DNA from: Actinomycetales bacterium JB111
GTDB lineage: Bacteria; Actinomycetota; Actinomycetes; Actinomycetales; Actinomycetaceae
Reading direction: 5' to 3'
NCBI GenBank assembly: GCA_900163555.1
Contig: FUHX01000025.1
Coordinates: forward strand, 27,094-91,093
Length of the DNA: 64,000 nucleotides
The notes under the pieces are model-generated. The model was not told the origin of the DNA, made no database searches, and saw nothing but the letters and a program-made list of their open reading frames with translations. The position numbers were made by a program, and so were the translations under genes. Numbering within the stretch: the first letter of the stretch is position 1; every line of letters starts with the position of its first letter. Positions 45,891-55,452 of the stretch are shown here, in pieces.

Positions 45891-46799
45891 CTAGCTTCCG
45901 GCCGGACCGGTTCCGTCGGCGGGCTTGGTCGCGTGTCCGCCGAACTGCTTGCGCATGGCGGCGACCATCCGCATGGCCGGGGAGTCGACCTGCCGCGAGG
46001 AGAACCGGGCGAACAGGGAGGCAGCGATCGCGGGGACCGGGACGGCGCTGTCGATGGCGGCGTCGATGGTCCACCGGCCCTCGCCGGAGTCCTCGACGTA
46101 GCCCTGGATGTCGTCCAGGCCGGGGTCCTGGTCGAGCGCACGGACCATGAGGTCGAGCAGCCAGGAGCGGACGACCGTGCCGCGCCGCCACGCGCCCAGG
46201 ACCGCGCCCGGGTCCGTCACGAGGTCCTCGTGGGCCGCCATGAGCTCGTAGCCCTCGGCGTACGCCTGCATGAGGCCGTACTCGATGCCGTTGTGGACCA
46301 TCTTCGTGAAGTGCCCGGCGCCCACGCGGCCGGCGTGCACGAGGCCCTCCTTGCGCGGGCCCTCGGGCCGCAGCGCGTCCATGATCGGGAGAACTCGCTC
46401 GAAGTCCTCCTCCGAGGCGCCGACCATGAGGCCGTATCCCTCGGTCTTGCCCCACACGCCGCCGGAGACCCCGGTGTCGACGTAGTGGATGTCCTTGGTC
46501 GCGAGCTGCTCGGCGTTGCGCTGGTCGTCGTGGAAGTGCGAGTTCCCGCCCTCGATGACGAGGTCACCGGGTTCGAGCAGCCCGCCGAGCTCATCGATCG
46601 TGGACTGGGTCGGCGCTCCGGCGGGGACCATGACCCACACGTTGCGCGGCGCCGGGAGTGCGGCGACGAGCTCCTCGAGGGACGCGACGTCGGAGACGTT
46701 CGGGTCGCGGTCGTAGCCGACCACGGTGTGCCCGGCCGCGCGCAGGCGGTCGGCCATGTTGCCGCCCATGCGGCCGAGTCCGATCATTCCGAGGTGCAT
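45891..46799 (-). CDS. gnd: 6-phosphogluconate dehydrogenase, decarboxylating (short form)
   Basis: 302-residue cytosolic enzyme oxidising 6-phosphogluconate to ribulose 5-phosphate in the pentose phosphate pathway. The dinucleotide fold [13 protein letters not shown] starts at residue 8, with the signature [16 protein letters not shown] and catalytic Lys in [20 protein letters not shown]. The short length is that of the NAD-preferring GndA/YqeC-type group found in actinobacteria. Its placement between dnaN and recF is common in Micrococcales and streptomycetes. TAGGAG precedes the ATG. Confidence 0.96.
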   Translation of the reverse strand: MHLGMIGLGRMGGNMADRLRAAGHTVVGYDRDPNVSDVASLEELVAALPAPRNVWVMVPAGAPTQSTIDELGGLLEPGDLVIEGGNSHFHDDQRNAEQLATKDIHYVDTGVSGGVWGKTEGYGLMVGASEEDFERVLPIMDALRPEGPRKEGLVHAGRVGAGHFTKMVHNGIEYGLMQAYAEGYELMAAHEDLVTDPGAVLGAWRRGTVVRSWLLDLMVRALDQDPGLDDIQGYVEDSGEGRWTIDAAIDSAVPVPAIAASLFARFSSRQVDSPAMRMVAAMRKQFGGHATKPADGTGPAGS

Positions 46800-46822
46800 G
46801 CGAAGCTCCTAGTGCGCGGGGG

Positions 46823-47950
46823 TCAGCCGGGGAAGCGGATGGGCATGAGCAGGTAGCGGAAGGCCTGCGAGTCCTCGCCGTCGAGCTCTTCCTGGCCGGT
46901 GAGCGTGGCCGGCTTGGTCGGGTGGGTGAACGACAGCCGGGCGAACTGCGTGGTGAGCGCGCCCAGGCCGTCGAGGAGGTAGACCGGGTTGAACGCGGTC
47001 GTCATCTCCTCGCCCACGAGCGTGGCCTCGATGGCCTCGGAGGCCTGCGCGTCGTCTCCCTGGCCGGCCTCGAGCACGGCCTGCCCCTCGGAGAAGGACA
47101 GGCGGATCGGGGTGTTCCGCTCGGCGACGAGGCTGACGCGCTTGGCCGCGGCGATGAGCTCGGCCGTGTCGACGACCGCGTGGGTCGGCGTCTCGTCGGG
47201 GAACAGGCGCCGCACGGGCGGGTAGTCGCCGTCGACGAGCAGCGAGGTGGTGCGGCGGCCGCCGGCCTCGAAGCCGATGAGGGACGAGGATCCGCTCGTG
47301 TCGAAGTCGACCTGGACATCGCCGGCGGACGTGAGTGACTTCGCGACGTCGGACAGCGTGCGGGCCCGGACGAGCGCGACGGCGGAGACGTCGTCGGAGG
47401 TCGGGTTCCAGGGCAGTTCGCGCATGGCGAGGCGGTAGCGGTCGGTCGCGAGCAGGGTGAGGGTGTCGCCCTCGATCTCCACTCGGACACCGGTCAGCAG
47501 CGGCAGCGTCTCGTCGCGGGAGGCCGCGGTCGTGACCTGGGCGACCGCCTCGGCGAGGATCCCCGCGTCGATCGTGCCGGCGGACTCCGGCATCGCCGGC
47601 AGTGCCGGGTACTCCTCCACCGGCATGGACTGCAGGGTGAACCGCGAGGCGCCACAGGTGAGCGTCACGCGGGTCCCGTCGACCTCGACGTCGACCGGCC
47701 GGGCCGGCAGCGCGCGGCAGATGTCCGCGAGAAGGCGTCCCACAACCAGGATCGTCCCGGGGACGTCGACCTCCGCCTCGACGACGGAGCGCGCCGAGAT
47801 CTCGTAGTCGAAACTCGCCAGGGTGAGCTGTCCGTCGGCCGCCTCGATGCGCACGCCCGCGAGGACGGGGACCGGCGGACGGGCGGGGAGGGAACGTGCG
47901 GTCCAGGAAACTGCTTCGGCCAGGACGTCGCGGTCAACCCTGAACTTCAC
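46823..47950 (-). CDS. dnaN: DNA polymerase III sliding clamp (beta subunit)
   Basis: 375 residues forming the dimeric ring that tethers the polymerase to DNA. Three repeated clamp domains are evident. Markers: MKFRVDRDVLAEAVSW, FTLQSMPVEEYPALP, LLTGVRVEIEGDTLTLLATDRYRLA and the end QAFRYLLMPIRFPG, whose terminal MPIR region is conserved. GTG start with a weak ribosome-binding site, 480 bp after dnaA. Confidence 0.98.
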   Translation of the reverse strand: MKFRVDRDVLAEAVSWTARSLPARPPVPVLAGVRIEAADGQLTLASFDYEISARSVVEAEVDVPGTILVVGRLLADICRALPARPVDVEVDGTRVTLTCGASRFTLQSMPVEEYPALPAMPESAGTIDAGILAEAVAQVTTAASRDETLPLLTGVRVEIEGDTLTLLATDRYRLAMRELPWNPTSDDVSAVALVRARTLSDVAKSLTSAGDVQVDFDTSGSSSLIGFEAGGRRTTSLLVDGDYPPVRRLFPDETPTHAVVDTAELIAAAKRVSLVAERNTPIRLSFSEGQAVLEAGQGDDAQASEAIEATLVGEEMTTAFNPVYLLDGLGALTTQFARLSFTHPTKPATLTGQEELDGEDSQAFRYLLMPIRFPG

Positions 47951-48430
47951 GGTGGATCACTTTCTCTTAAGGCGTCGACGACCATCGCGGCCGGAGTGCT
48001 GCGCTAGCACACCATACGTCGGATGCAGCCGTGGGAGTACGTCGTCTGTGGGTGAATGACATGCCGTCGTCGCCGGGGATGCCGGTCAGGTCGAGGACGG
48101 GGTTGGTCGAACTGTGCTCGCAGGGCAGGGGTGGTGGTGCATCACCCTTGTCATTTGGATCTCGTCATAGTCATCGCACCTGTGGATCCTGTGGATTCGC
48201 GTCGTTCGCCGCGGGATCCCGCCGAAGTCGGGTGTGGAGGGGCATGCGGACCGATCCGTGGACGAATGACAAGGACAGTGGATGTCATTCGTCGATCCAC
48301 CGACGCTCCCCCGTCGTCCCCAGGTCGTCCACGGCCCACCGTGGCTTCGTCCACGGTGAATCACAGGGACGTCCACACCCTCGATGCGTCCTGCCGGCGG
48401 CCGTGCCGGACGCGGCCACCGCAGAGGCGT
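47951..48430. other. oriC: Putative oriC, dnaN-dnaA intergenic region
   Basis: 480 bp without a gene. DnaA-box-like 9-mers on the plus strand: TCGTCCCCA 48314, TCGTCCACG 48325, TCGTCCACG 48347, ACGTCCACA 48369. On the minus strand: TCACCCACA 48047-48055, GGATCCACA 48181-48189, GAATCCACA 48190-48198, TCGTCCACG 48257-48265. Density, length and position between dnaA and dnaN fit the actinobacterial origin. A locally AT-richer stretch lies near 48148-48176. Confidence 0.8.
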
Positions 48431-49930
48431 TCAGCCCTCGCGAGCCTTGGTCTTGATGCGCGCGGTGAGCTCGGAGACCTGGTTGTAGACCTGTCGCTTC
48501 TCCGCCATGAGGTCCTTGATCTTGCGGTTGGCGTGCATGACGGTCGTGTGGTCGCGGCCGCCGAACTGCTGACCGATCTTCGGCAGCGACAGCTGCGTGA
48601 GCTCCCGGCACAGGTACATGGCGATCTGGCGGGCCGTGACGAGCACGCGCGAGCGGTCCGCCGACTGCAGCGCCTCGAGCGAGATCGAGAAGTAGTCCGC
48701 CGTCTGGGCCATGATCAGGCTCGGCGTGATCTCCTCGCTCTCGGGGTCCGTGATGATGTCCTTGAGGACCATCTCGGCGAGTGGCCGGTCCACGTGCTGC
48801 CGGTTGAGGTTGGCGAAGGCGGTCACCCGGATGAGGGCGCCCTCGAGCTCGCGGATGTTCGTCGAGATCCGGGAGGCGATGTACTCCAGCACCTCCGGCG
48901 AGGCGTCGAGGCCGTCGGACTCGGCCTTCTTCCGCAGGATCGCGATGCGGGTCTCGAGGTCGGGCGGCTGCACGTCCGTCAGGAGCCCCCACTCGAAGCG
49001 GGAGACGAGCCGCTGCTCGAAGCCGCTCAGCTGCTTCGGGGCGACGTCCGAGGTGATGACGACCTGCTTGGAGTCGTTGTGCAGCGTGTTGAAGGTGTGG
49101 AAGAACTCCTCGACCGTCTGCTCCTTGCCGCCGAGGAACTGGATGTCGTCGATGAGGAGGACGTCGACGTTGCGGTACCGGCTCTGGAACGACTCCGCCT
49201 TGTCGTCGCGGATCGAGTTGATGAAGTCGTTGGTGAACTCCTCGGAGTTCACGTAGCGCACGCGGATCCCCGGGTAGAGGTTGCGCGCGTAGTGGCCGAT
49301 CGAGTGCAGCAGGTGCGTCTTGCCGAGGCCGGATCCGCCGTAGATGAACAGCGGGTTGTAGGCCTTCGCGGGCGACTCGGCCACCGCGGTCGCCGCGGCG
49401 TGGGCGAACCGGTTCGACGCGCCTGAGACGAACGTCTCGAAGGTGAACTTCGGGTTCAGCCGCGACGCGAGGTCCCCGGTGTCCGCGCCCGAGCTCCCCC
49501 GGTGGGTCTGCCGGTCGTCCGCGCTGCGCGGGACCGGGCCGGCCCCCTCGCCGACGCCGGGACCCTGCCCGTGTGCGGCGGACCGGGTCGGCCGCGGGGG
49601 CGCCGCGACGACGTCGGGTTCCGCCGGTGCCGGCGCCGCGACCGGGCGCTCGGCCGGCGTGTCCTGCATCGAGGGATCGACGGTGACCGCGAAACGGACG
49701 TCGCTGCCGTGCAGCTCCGTCAGGACCGCGACGATCTCGTCCCGCGCCTGCCGCTCGAGGTAGCTCTTGGCGAACTCCGACCCGACGGCGAGCAGCAGCG
49801 TGTCGTCGATCATCCCGAGCGCCTTGGCCTCGCGGACGAACGCGAGCTGCGCCTGGTTGATCTGACCGCCGGAGGACAGCGTGGATACGGCCCGATCCCA
49901 TGTCTCTGCGATGGACTCCGCCACGGACAC
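48431..49930 (-). CDS. dnaA: Chromosomal replication initiator DnaA
   Basis: 499-residue AAA+ initiator. Domain I is at about 1-90, followed by a Pro/Ala-rich linker (about 95-160). Domain III has Walker A GGSGLGKTH, Walker B VLLIDDIQFL and sensor SRFEWGLLTDV. Domain IV has the DNA-binding signature GGRDHTTVMHANRKI. GTG start with GAGGAAG upstream. Transcribed toward dnaN; the divergent neighbour is rpmH. Confidence 0.99.
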   Translation of the reverse strand: MSVAESIAETWDRAVSTLSSGGQINQAQLAFVREAKALGMIDDTLLLAVGSEFAKSYLERQARDEIVAVLTELHGSDVRFAVTVDPSMQDTPAERPVAAPAPAEPDVVAAPPRPTRSAAHGQGPGVGEGAGPVPRSADDRQTHRGSSGADTGDLASRLNPKFTFETFVSGASNRFAHAAATAVAESPAKAYNPLFIYGGSGLGKTHLLHSIGHYARNLYPGIRVRYVNSEEFTNDFINSIRDDKAESFQSRYRNVDVLLIDDIQFLGGKEQTVEEFFHTFNTLHNDSKQVVITSDVAPKQLSGFEQRLVSRFEWGLLTDVQPPDLETRIAILRKKAESDGLDASPEVLEYIASRISTNIRELEGALIRVTAFANLNRQHVDRPLAEMVLKDIITDPESEEITPSLIMAQTADYFSISLEALQSADRSRVLVTARQIAMYLCRELTQLSLPKIGQQFGGRDHTTVMHANRKIKDLMAEKRQVYNQVSELTARIKTKAREG

Positions 49931-50304
49931 TCACTTCCTCGCCACTCGTGGGTCCGGGAACGCCCCGGAGAGAACTCATACTCTGTCACGGACCGGTTGC
50001 ATCCACATAGTTGTCCACAGTTGTGTGCATCTTTCGGGGGTGCCAGGATCGGCGCCATCGCAGGGAATCACACCCCCCGACGACGACGGACGTCCCACGG
50101 GCGTGGACGAAGACGTTCCACAGGTCACGTCGGATCCGCGTTGACCGCGCGCGTGCCGGCCTCGTAACCTGTGGTGTCTACTTGCGTAGACGCTGTCATT
50201 CCTGGGCCCGGAGTCGGGCCCGTTCGCATGTCATGCGTGACGCGCGTACGGGGGTCGGAATCCTCCAGGTCGTTGAATCAATCGAGAATGTCAGGGGTCA
50301 AGCC
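49931..50304. promoter_or_regulatory. dnaA-rpmH divergent region with DnaA boxes
   Basis: 374 bp without a gene. It carries a perfect TTGTCCACA (50011-50019), GCATCCACA (49999-50007), CGTTCCACA (50114-50122) and a minus-strand TCGTCCACG (50102-50110). It holds the dnaA and rpmH promoters and may allow DnaA autoregulation or form a second part of the origin. Confidence 0.6.
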
Positions 50305-50442
50305 GTGAGCAAGCGGACTTTCCAGCCGAACAACCGTCGCCGGGCCAAGGTCCACGGCTTCCGCCTCCGGATGCGCACGCGCGCCGGCCGCGCCATCCTG
50401 GCGTCGCGCCGCACCAAGGGCCGCGCGAAGCTCTCCGCCTGA
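50305..50442 (+). CDS. rpmH: 50S ribosomal protein L34
   Basis: 45-residue basic ribosomal protein. The sequence starts [19 protein letters not shown] and ends with [11 protein letters not shown], with the invariant FRxRM(R)TRAGRAIL region. GTG start with AGGGG upstream. First gene of the rpmH-rnpA-yidD-yidC-khpB-rsmG run. It is shorter than typical ORF cutoffs but unmistakable. Confidence 0.98.
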   Translation: MSKRTFQPNNRRRAKVHGFRLRMRTRAGRAILASRRTKGRAKLSA

Positions 50443-50445
50443 GTC

Positions 50446-50820
50446 ATGCTCCCGGCGCTCCATCGGATGCGTCGGCCGGCTGACTTCACCACCACCGTCC
50501 GGCGAGGCGTCCGGTCCGGCACGAGCCGGATCGTCCTCCATCGCCGCGCGACCGCCGACGAGGACGCCGTCCTCGTCGGCTTCGTCGTCTCCAAGGCCGT
50601 CGGCAACTCCGTCACGCGCAACCGCGTCGAGCGGCGCCTGCGCCACCTCATGGCCGAGCGGCTCCCCGCGATCCCGGCCGGCACGACCCTCGTGGTCCGC
50701 GCCGCACCCCAGGCCGCGGGGTCCACGTCCGCCGAGCTGGGCGCGGACCTCGACGCGATGATCGCGGCCACGGGACGTAAGCTCCGCGGCCGGCAGTCCG
50801 CGCCGAGGGCGCGGGCATGA
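50446..50820 (+). CDS. rnpA: Ribonuclease P protein component
   Basis: 124-residue basic protein cofactor of the RNase P ribozyme, which matures tRNA 5' ends. The RNR signature [18 protein letters not shown] is at about 50-67, preceded by [17 protein letters not shown]. It starts three bases after rpmH and overlaps yidD by four bases (ATGA). Confidence 0.96.
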   Translation: MLPALHRMRRPADFTTTVRRGVRSGTSRIVLHRRATADEDAVLVGFVVSKAVGNSVTRNRVERRLRHLMAERLPAIPAGTTLVVRAAPQAAGSTSAELGADLDAMIAATGRKLRGRQSAPRARA

Positions 50821-51200
50821 CCATGACCGACGACGTCCCGCGCGTCCACACCCATTCCCACGACGACGTGCCGTCGGACGGGGAAGCCACTGACGAGGGG
50901 CGCAGGCGGTTCCGTCCGTTCACGTGGCTTCTGCTCGGAATGGTCCGGGCGTACCAGGCCGTCGTCTCGCCCTGGTTGCCACGGACCTGCCGGTACTACC
51001 CCTCCTGCTCGGCGTTCGCCGTCGGGGCCTTGCGCCGGCACGGCGCGTTCAAGGGGACCGCGCTCGCGATCTGGCGAGTACTTCGGTGCAACCCCTGGTC
51101 GCGAGGGGGCGTCGACCACGTGCCGGAGCGCGGGAAGTGGGTCGGGCGACGGGAACCGCTGCCGGATCCGCCGGACCCGGGTGACCAGACTCACCCGTGA
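50817..51200 (+). CDS. yidD: Membrane protein insertion efficiency factor YidD
   Basis: 127 residues. The core [31 protein letters not shown] with its conserved cysteines, followed by [14 protein letters not shown], is diagnostic. It is thought to assist YidC-dependent membrane insertion. A His/Asp-rich N-terminal extension of about 30 residues is atypical. ATG overlaps rnpA. Confidence 0.95.
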   Translation: MTMTDDVPRVHTHSHDDVPSDGEATDEGRRRFRPFTWLLLGMVRAYQAVVSPWLPRTCRYYPSCSAFAVGALRRHGAFKGTALAIWRVLRCNPWSRGGVDHVPERGKWVGRREPLPDPPDPGDQTHP

Positions 51201-51319
51201 ACAGCAGTGGGTCGGACCACCCGGATCGGTTCGACCAGCCAGGACCCTCTACCCTCGGAGGGACCGACCGAGGGGCGAGCACGATCTCGCCGCAAGACCA
51301 CTAGGGAGCAACCACACCG

Positions 51320-52495
51320 ATGGATGCCATTCTCGCGCCGATCAGGTGGGCAGTCGCCTGGGTGATGGTGCTCATTCACGACGGAGCCGTCGCCATCGGC
51401 TTCCCCGCGGGATCGGGCTGGGCGTGGGTCCTGTCGATCATCGGGCTCACTGTCGTGGTCCGCATCCTCATCATGCCGTTGTTCTTCCGGCAGATCCGCG
51501 CGTCCCGCGCCATGCAGCTCATCCAGCCCGAGCTGAAGAAGCTGCAGGACAAGTACAAGAACAAGAAGGACCCCGCGTCCCGCCAGCGGTTCCAGGAGGA
51601 GATGCAGGCGCTCTACAAGGACGCCGGCACCTCCCCGTTCGCGTCGTGCCTGCCGCTGCTGCTGCAGATGCCTATCTTCTTCGCCCTGTTCTCGGTGCTG
51701 AGGCAGCTGCAGGGGATCGCGACGGGGGCCAACGACCCGATCGGTCCGCTGACTCAGGCGCGCGCGATCGAGGCCGAGGCGTCGGAGTTCTTCGGCGCAC
51801 CCCTGTCGTCGAGCTTCATGCAGACGTTCGGTGACAACGCGACGTTCGGCGGCGGGGACGCGACGATCGTCCGCATCGTCACGGTCGTCATGATCATCGC
51901 GATGTCGATCACGACCTTCCTCACGCAGCGCCAGCTGACGATGAAGAACATGCCGCCGTCGGCCATGGAAAGCCCCATGTTCCGGCAGCAGCAGATCCTG
52001 CTGTACATCCTCCCCGTCGTCTTCGCGGTCACCGGTGTCAACTTCCCGATCGGTGTCCTCATGTACTGGCTCGTGTCGAACCTCTGGTCGATGGGCCAGC
52101 AGTTCTACACGATCAAGCGTCAGCCCACCCCGGGCTCCGAGGCATACAAGAAGATGATCGAGAAGAAGAACGCCAAGCGCGCCGCCAAGGGGCTGCCGCC
52201 GCTCGAGGAGGAGCAGCGCACCCTGCAGCGGAGCTCCGGCTCCGGCCAGCGCAAGCCGCAGCCGAAGAAGGGCACCAAGGTCGGCGCGGACGGCAGCTCG
52301 GACGATGTCGAGGAGACCGACGAGACCGAGTCCGACGAGGAGTTCGAGGTCCGTGGCAAGGACGGTCTGACGGACGCGGAGCGCGCGCAGAAGCGTTACG
52401 AGCGCCGACAGGCCGAACGGCGCCTCGCTGCCGAGAAGCGTCGTCGCAAGGAACAGGGCGGCAAGAACCAGGGCTCCGGCGGCAAGAACAACTGA
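51320..52495 (+). CDS. yidC: Membrane protein insertase YidC/Oxa1
   Basis: 391 residues. Five-helix YidC core: first helix near residues 10-30, IGLTVVVRILIMPLFFRQIR with the conserved groove Arg, the coiled-coil region PELKKLQDKYKNKKDP, LLLQMPIFFALFSVLRQL, and NFPIGVLMYWLVSNLWSMGQQ. A long, charged Lys/Glu/Gly C-terminal tail (after about 285) could bind ribosomes. Start ATG 51320 is 120 bp after yidD. Confidence 0.97.
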   Translation: MDAILAPIRWAVAWVMVLIHDGAVAIGFPAGSGWAWVLSIIGLTVVVRILIMPLFFRQIRASRAMQLIQPELKKLQDKYKNKKDPASRQRFQEEMQALYKDAGTSPFASCLPLLLQMPIFFALFSVLRQLQGIATGANDPIGPLTQARAIEAEASEFFGAPLSSSFMQTFGDNATFGGGDATIVRIVTVVMIIAMSITTFLTQRQLTMKNMPPSAMESPMFRQQQILLYILPVVFAVTGVNFPIGVLMYWLVSNLWSMGQQFYTIKRQPTPGSEAYKKMIEKKNAKRAAKGLPPLEEEQRTLQRSSGSGQRKPQPKKGTKVGADGSSDDVEETDETESDEEFEVRGKDGLTDAERAQKRYERRQAERRLAAEKRRRKEQGGKNQGSGGKNN

Positions 52496-52575
52496 TCACC
52501 GGCTGGCGCGCAGGTCGCAGCCGGCCGACACATACCCTCGCCCGACGGGCGACCATCCTTCTGAAGGAGAACGAC

Positions 52576-53178
52576 GTGAACGACGATCGTGACGTGGCCG
52601 AGTCCACCGGTCCCGAGGAGTCGACGACCGACGACCAGAACGCGGCCGTCGCGGACGAGGGTTCGGCGGACTCCCCCGCCGAGGCCGGCGCCGAGGCTTC
52701 GGCCCGGGTGCAGCGCCTCGAGGAGGAAGGTGAGGTGGCGGCCGACTACCTCGAGGAGCTCCTCGACATCGCGGATCTCGACGGTGACATCGACATCGAC
52801 ATCGACAAGGCTCGCGCCTCTGTGTCGATCGTGTCTGAGGAGGACGGCGACCGATACCTGAGCCGTCTCGTCGGCGAGAAGGGCGAGGTGCTGGACGCGA
52901 TCCAGGAGCTGACCCGGCTCGCGGTGCAGGCCCGGCTCGGCGAGCGATCCCGCATCATGGTCGACATCGCGGGCCACCGTGCAGACCGCAGGGCGACGCT
53001 CACCGCGCTCGCGGAGGAGGCCATCGGGACCGTGCGCAGCACCGGCTCGGACGTCTCCCTCGACCCGATGAACCCGTTCGAGCGGAAGGTCGTCCACGAC
53101 GTTGTCGCGGAGGCCGGCCTGTCGTCGGACTCCGAGGGTGTCGAGCCCAAGCGCTACGTCGTGATCCGCGCGTCATGA
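52576..53178 (+). CDS. khpB: RNA-binding protein KhpB (Jag/EloR), KH and R3H domains
   Basis: 200 residues. An acidic disordered N terminus (about 1-45) is followed by a KH-type domain with the GEKGEVLDAIQELTRLAV loop (about 100-120) and an R3H domain with GHRADRRATLTALAEEA and NPFERKVVHDVVAE. It binds small RNAs and mRNAs and affects cell elongation in other bacteria. GTG start with AAGGAGA upstream. It lies between yidC and rsmG as usual. Confidence 0.94.
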   Translation: MNDDRDVAESTGPEESTTDDQNAAVADEGSADSPAEAGAEASARVQRLEEEGEVAADYLEELLDIADLDGDIDIDIDKARASVSIVSEEDGDRYLSRLVGEKGEVLDAIQELTRLAVQARLGERSRIMVDIAGHRADRRATLTALAEEAIGTVRSTGSDVSLDPMNPFERKVVHDVVAEAGLSSDSEGVEPKRYVVIRAS

Positions 53179-53184
53179 TCAGTC

Positions 53185-53832
53185 GTGACTGAACCGGACG
53201 ACAGCCCTCAGGTCGAGGCTGCACCCGCGGGTGCAGCCGACCTGTTCGGCCTCGCGTGGTCCGGGGCGGAGCACTTCGCTCGCATGCTCGCCGAAGAGGG
53301 CGAGCTCCGGGGCCTGATCGGTCCTCGTGAGCTGCCCCGGCTGTGGTCACGGCACATCGTCAACTCCGCGGCGGTCGTCCCGTTCATCGGCGACGAGGAG
53401 TCGGTGATCGACCTCGGAAGCGGGGCCGGGTTTCCGGGGATCGTCGTGGCGCTCATGCGGCCCGACGCCGACGTCCACCTGGTCGAGCCCATGGAGCGTC
53501 GGGTCGACTGGTTGACCGACGTCGTGAACGAGGTCGGCCTCGACAACGTCACGATCCATCGCGCTCGCGCTGAAGAGCTGCACGGTCACCTGCGCGCAGA
53601 TGTCGTGACGGCTCGGGCAGTTGCCGCCATGGACAAGCTGGCGCGATGGGCACTCCCCCTCGTTTCCGGTGGGGGTCGCCTCGTTGCGCTCAAGGGCGAG
53701 CGCGCGAGCATGGAGGTCGAGTCCGCCCGGAAGTGGCTCCGGAAGCTCGGCGTTGTCGATTCGGAGGTCGAGGTCGTGTCCCCTCTCGAGGGAGCCGAAC
53801 CCACGACCGTGGTGGTTGCGCGCAAGAGGTAG
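53185..53832 (+). CDS. rsmG: 16S rRNA (guanine-N7) methyltransferase RsmG
   Basis: 215-residue SAM-dependent methyltransferase acting on G527 (E. coli numbering) of 16S rRNA. SAM motif I VIDLGSGAGFPGIV is at about 73-86, with LWSRHIVNSAAVVPFI upstream and TARAVAAMDKLARWALPLV and GRLVALKG downstream. GTG start, six bases after khpB. Last gene before the parS region. Confidence 0.96.
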   Translation: MTEPDDSPQVEAAPAGAADLFGLAWSGAEHFARMLAEEGELRGLIGPRELPRLWSRHIVNSAAVVPFIGDEESVIDLGSGAGFPGIVVALMRPDADVHLVEPMERRVDWLTDVVNEVGLDNVTIHRARAEELHGHLRADVVTARAVAAMDKLARWALPLVSGGGRLVALKGERASMEVESARKWLRKLGVVDSEVEVVSPLEGAEPTTVVVARKR

Positions 53833-54430
53833 TTCGCCCGACCGTACATATCAGTGATATGTAATGCGAACGGTTCTCAGTTGTGTGGGAGTCCTCGGGT
53901 CGGACAGCTGCTCGTCGCGGCGTGCACGGTGGCCGGTCTGTGCCATCCTGACTCGGGTCCTGGCCGGTCCCCTGCTTCGGCGGCGCTGCGTAGGCCGGTC
54001 GGTTCCCGTGGCCGCCGGTTCAGTTCTGGCGACGCGGCCGTCTGTGATTGATGGGTGCGCGCCATCCCTCGGCTTGTCGCAGTCGGCTGGGCGGGTCTCC
54101 CCCTCGCTGTCGGCCGGCTCGCCCAGGCACACCCTCACCCAGCTGGCGCTGACAGGTCCCCTGCCGGATCATGGCCGGCAGAATCGCCTCCAGTGGGTAC
54201 GCGAGATCACGGCCGCTTGAGTGCATCCTCATCGCTCTGCAGGTTGCACGTGGGTGCGGCCCGCTGTGCTGCATGGTGCCGCTCGGGCACGAGTCTATCG
54301 ATAGGTGGGTACGTAGGTGGGCTACCCGAGTTCTCGAGCGCGATGCTGCGCGTACCTCCGTCACTGCATCTGGTCGCTCGTGTTCGCCGGTGGACTTGCC
54401 AACCAGCTCATCGTGGTGATGCTGTTGAGC

Positions 54431-54446
54431 TGTTTCACGTGAAACG
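54431..54446. promoter_or_regulatory. parS: parS site 1
   Basis: TGTTTCACGTGAAACG, 15 of 16 to the ParB consensus TGTTTCACGTGAAACA. Confidence 0.95.
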
Positions 54447-54724
54447 TCGCGATAGTGCTTCTTCGGGCAGCGGTGTTGTCTGGTCGTTGTGTGGAGTGCG
54501 AGGGTCTTGACGCTTGCCTCGCGCGACGAGTGCGTCGCACCCCGCGAACACTGCGTTGGTTGCTGGGCGCGCTGACAGTTGCTCGGTTCGTGGCAAGTCA
54601 GCTGGAGGTTGCCGTGTGCGGACTACTCGTAGCGGTGCACGAGGTCGAATCTGCGAAAGGCGCTGAAGGACCATTCGGCCGGGTGATCGCTCGCGATGGG
54701 CTCTTCCAGTTCTGAGGTTCGCCT

Positions 54725-54740
54725 GTTTCACGTGGAACAG
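54725..54740. promoter_or_regulatory. parS: parS site 2
   Basis: TGTTTCACGTGGAACA, one change from consensus, in the right half-site. Confidence 0.85.
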
Positions 54741-54965
54741 CGGGTCACCTCGATTCCCGAGTACAGCCGGCCCAGTGGAGTTCGGGAGGAAGGGCTACCA
54801 GTACTCTGTGGGTGGGCACGTGGATGAACGTGAGATGTGCGTTGGTGACTCGATTCGGCGGCGTGATCGGCTCGGACACGTGCGCGCAGGGAAGGCAAAG
54901 GGGATCCAGCTGGCCGACACGATGTGCTCTACGAAGCAACGTCGCCAGCGCCGGCACTTCTATCA

Positions 54966-54981
54966 CGTTTCACGTGAAACG
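54966..54981. promoter_or_regulatory. parS: parS site 3
   Basis: CGTTTCACGTGAAACG, a perfect palindrome differing from consensus only at the two outer bases. Confidence 0.92.
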
Positions 54982-55105
54982 AAGTCACAGCGAAACCGGG
55001 TAAGCGAGCCTCACGACGAACCGACTGAGCACCGCCGCCTGCTCCGCCCGGGCACTGCCGCCGGAGCTTGTGTCGGCGCAGAGGTTCGAGCCACAATCTC
55101 CACGG

Positions 55106-55121
55106 TGTTTCACGTGAAACA
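55106..55121. promoter_or_regulatory. parS: parS site 4
   Basis: TGTTTCACGTGAAACA, exact consensus, 331 bp before the parA start. Confidence 0.97.
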
Positions 55122-55452
55122 GCCGTGAATGACTGCTCGAGCGCAGAGAACCGGCGGCTGATACGGCACATGCGCTGTCAGGTGGGCCAAAGAGCGATGA
55201 CCACCAGGGACCCAGGGTACGCACGTCTACCGTGCAATGAGATCCGAGGATTCCTCAGCCGGCAAGAGGTGACCCTGAGAGCCGGTACCGGCGCTGAGAA
55301 GTCCGCAGGGCATGACTCCACAGACGCTGTCGACAAGTCACGTCGCTTCCACAGGACTGGACCGCGTGCTACGAACGACCCCTTGTCGAATAGACTGAGG
55401 GTGGCTCACGAGAGCCTCGCGCATCCGCACGACGGAAGGTATCTGGACAGTA

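Larger units (their letters stand above)
53833..55452. other. 1.6-kb gene-free centromere region
   Basis: No convincing gene on either strand: open frames are short, overlap one another, lack ribosome-binding sites and show no family motifs. Base composition is visibly less GC-rich than the flanks. Four parS sites lie within its right two thirds. No tRNA or clear structured RNA was seen. Confidence 0.7.

Noticed and set aside
53864..55128. Several short open frames between rsmG and parA
   Set aside because: They overlap on both strands, lack ribosome-binding sites and cross the parS palindromes; no family pattern is visible.
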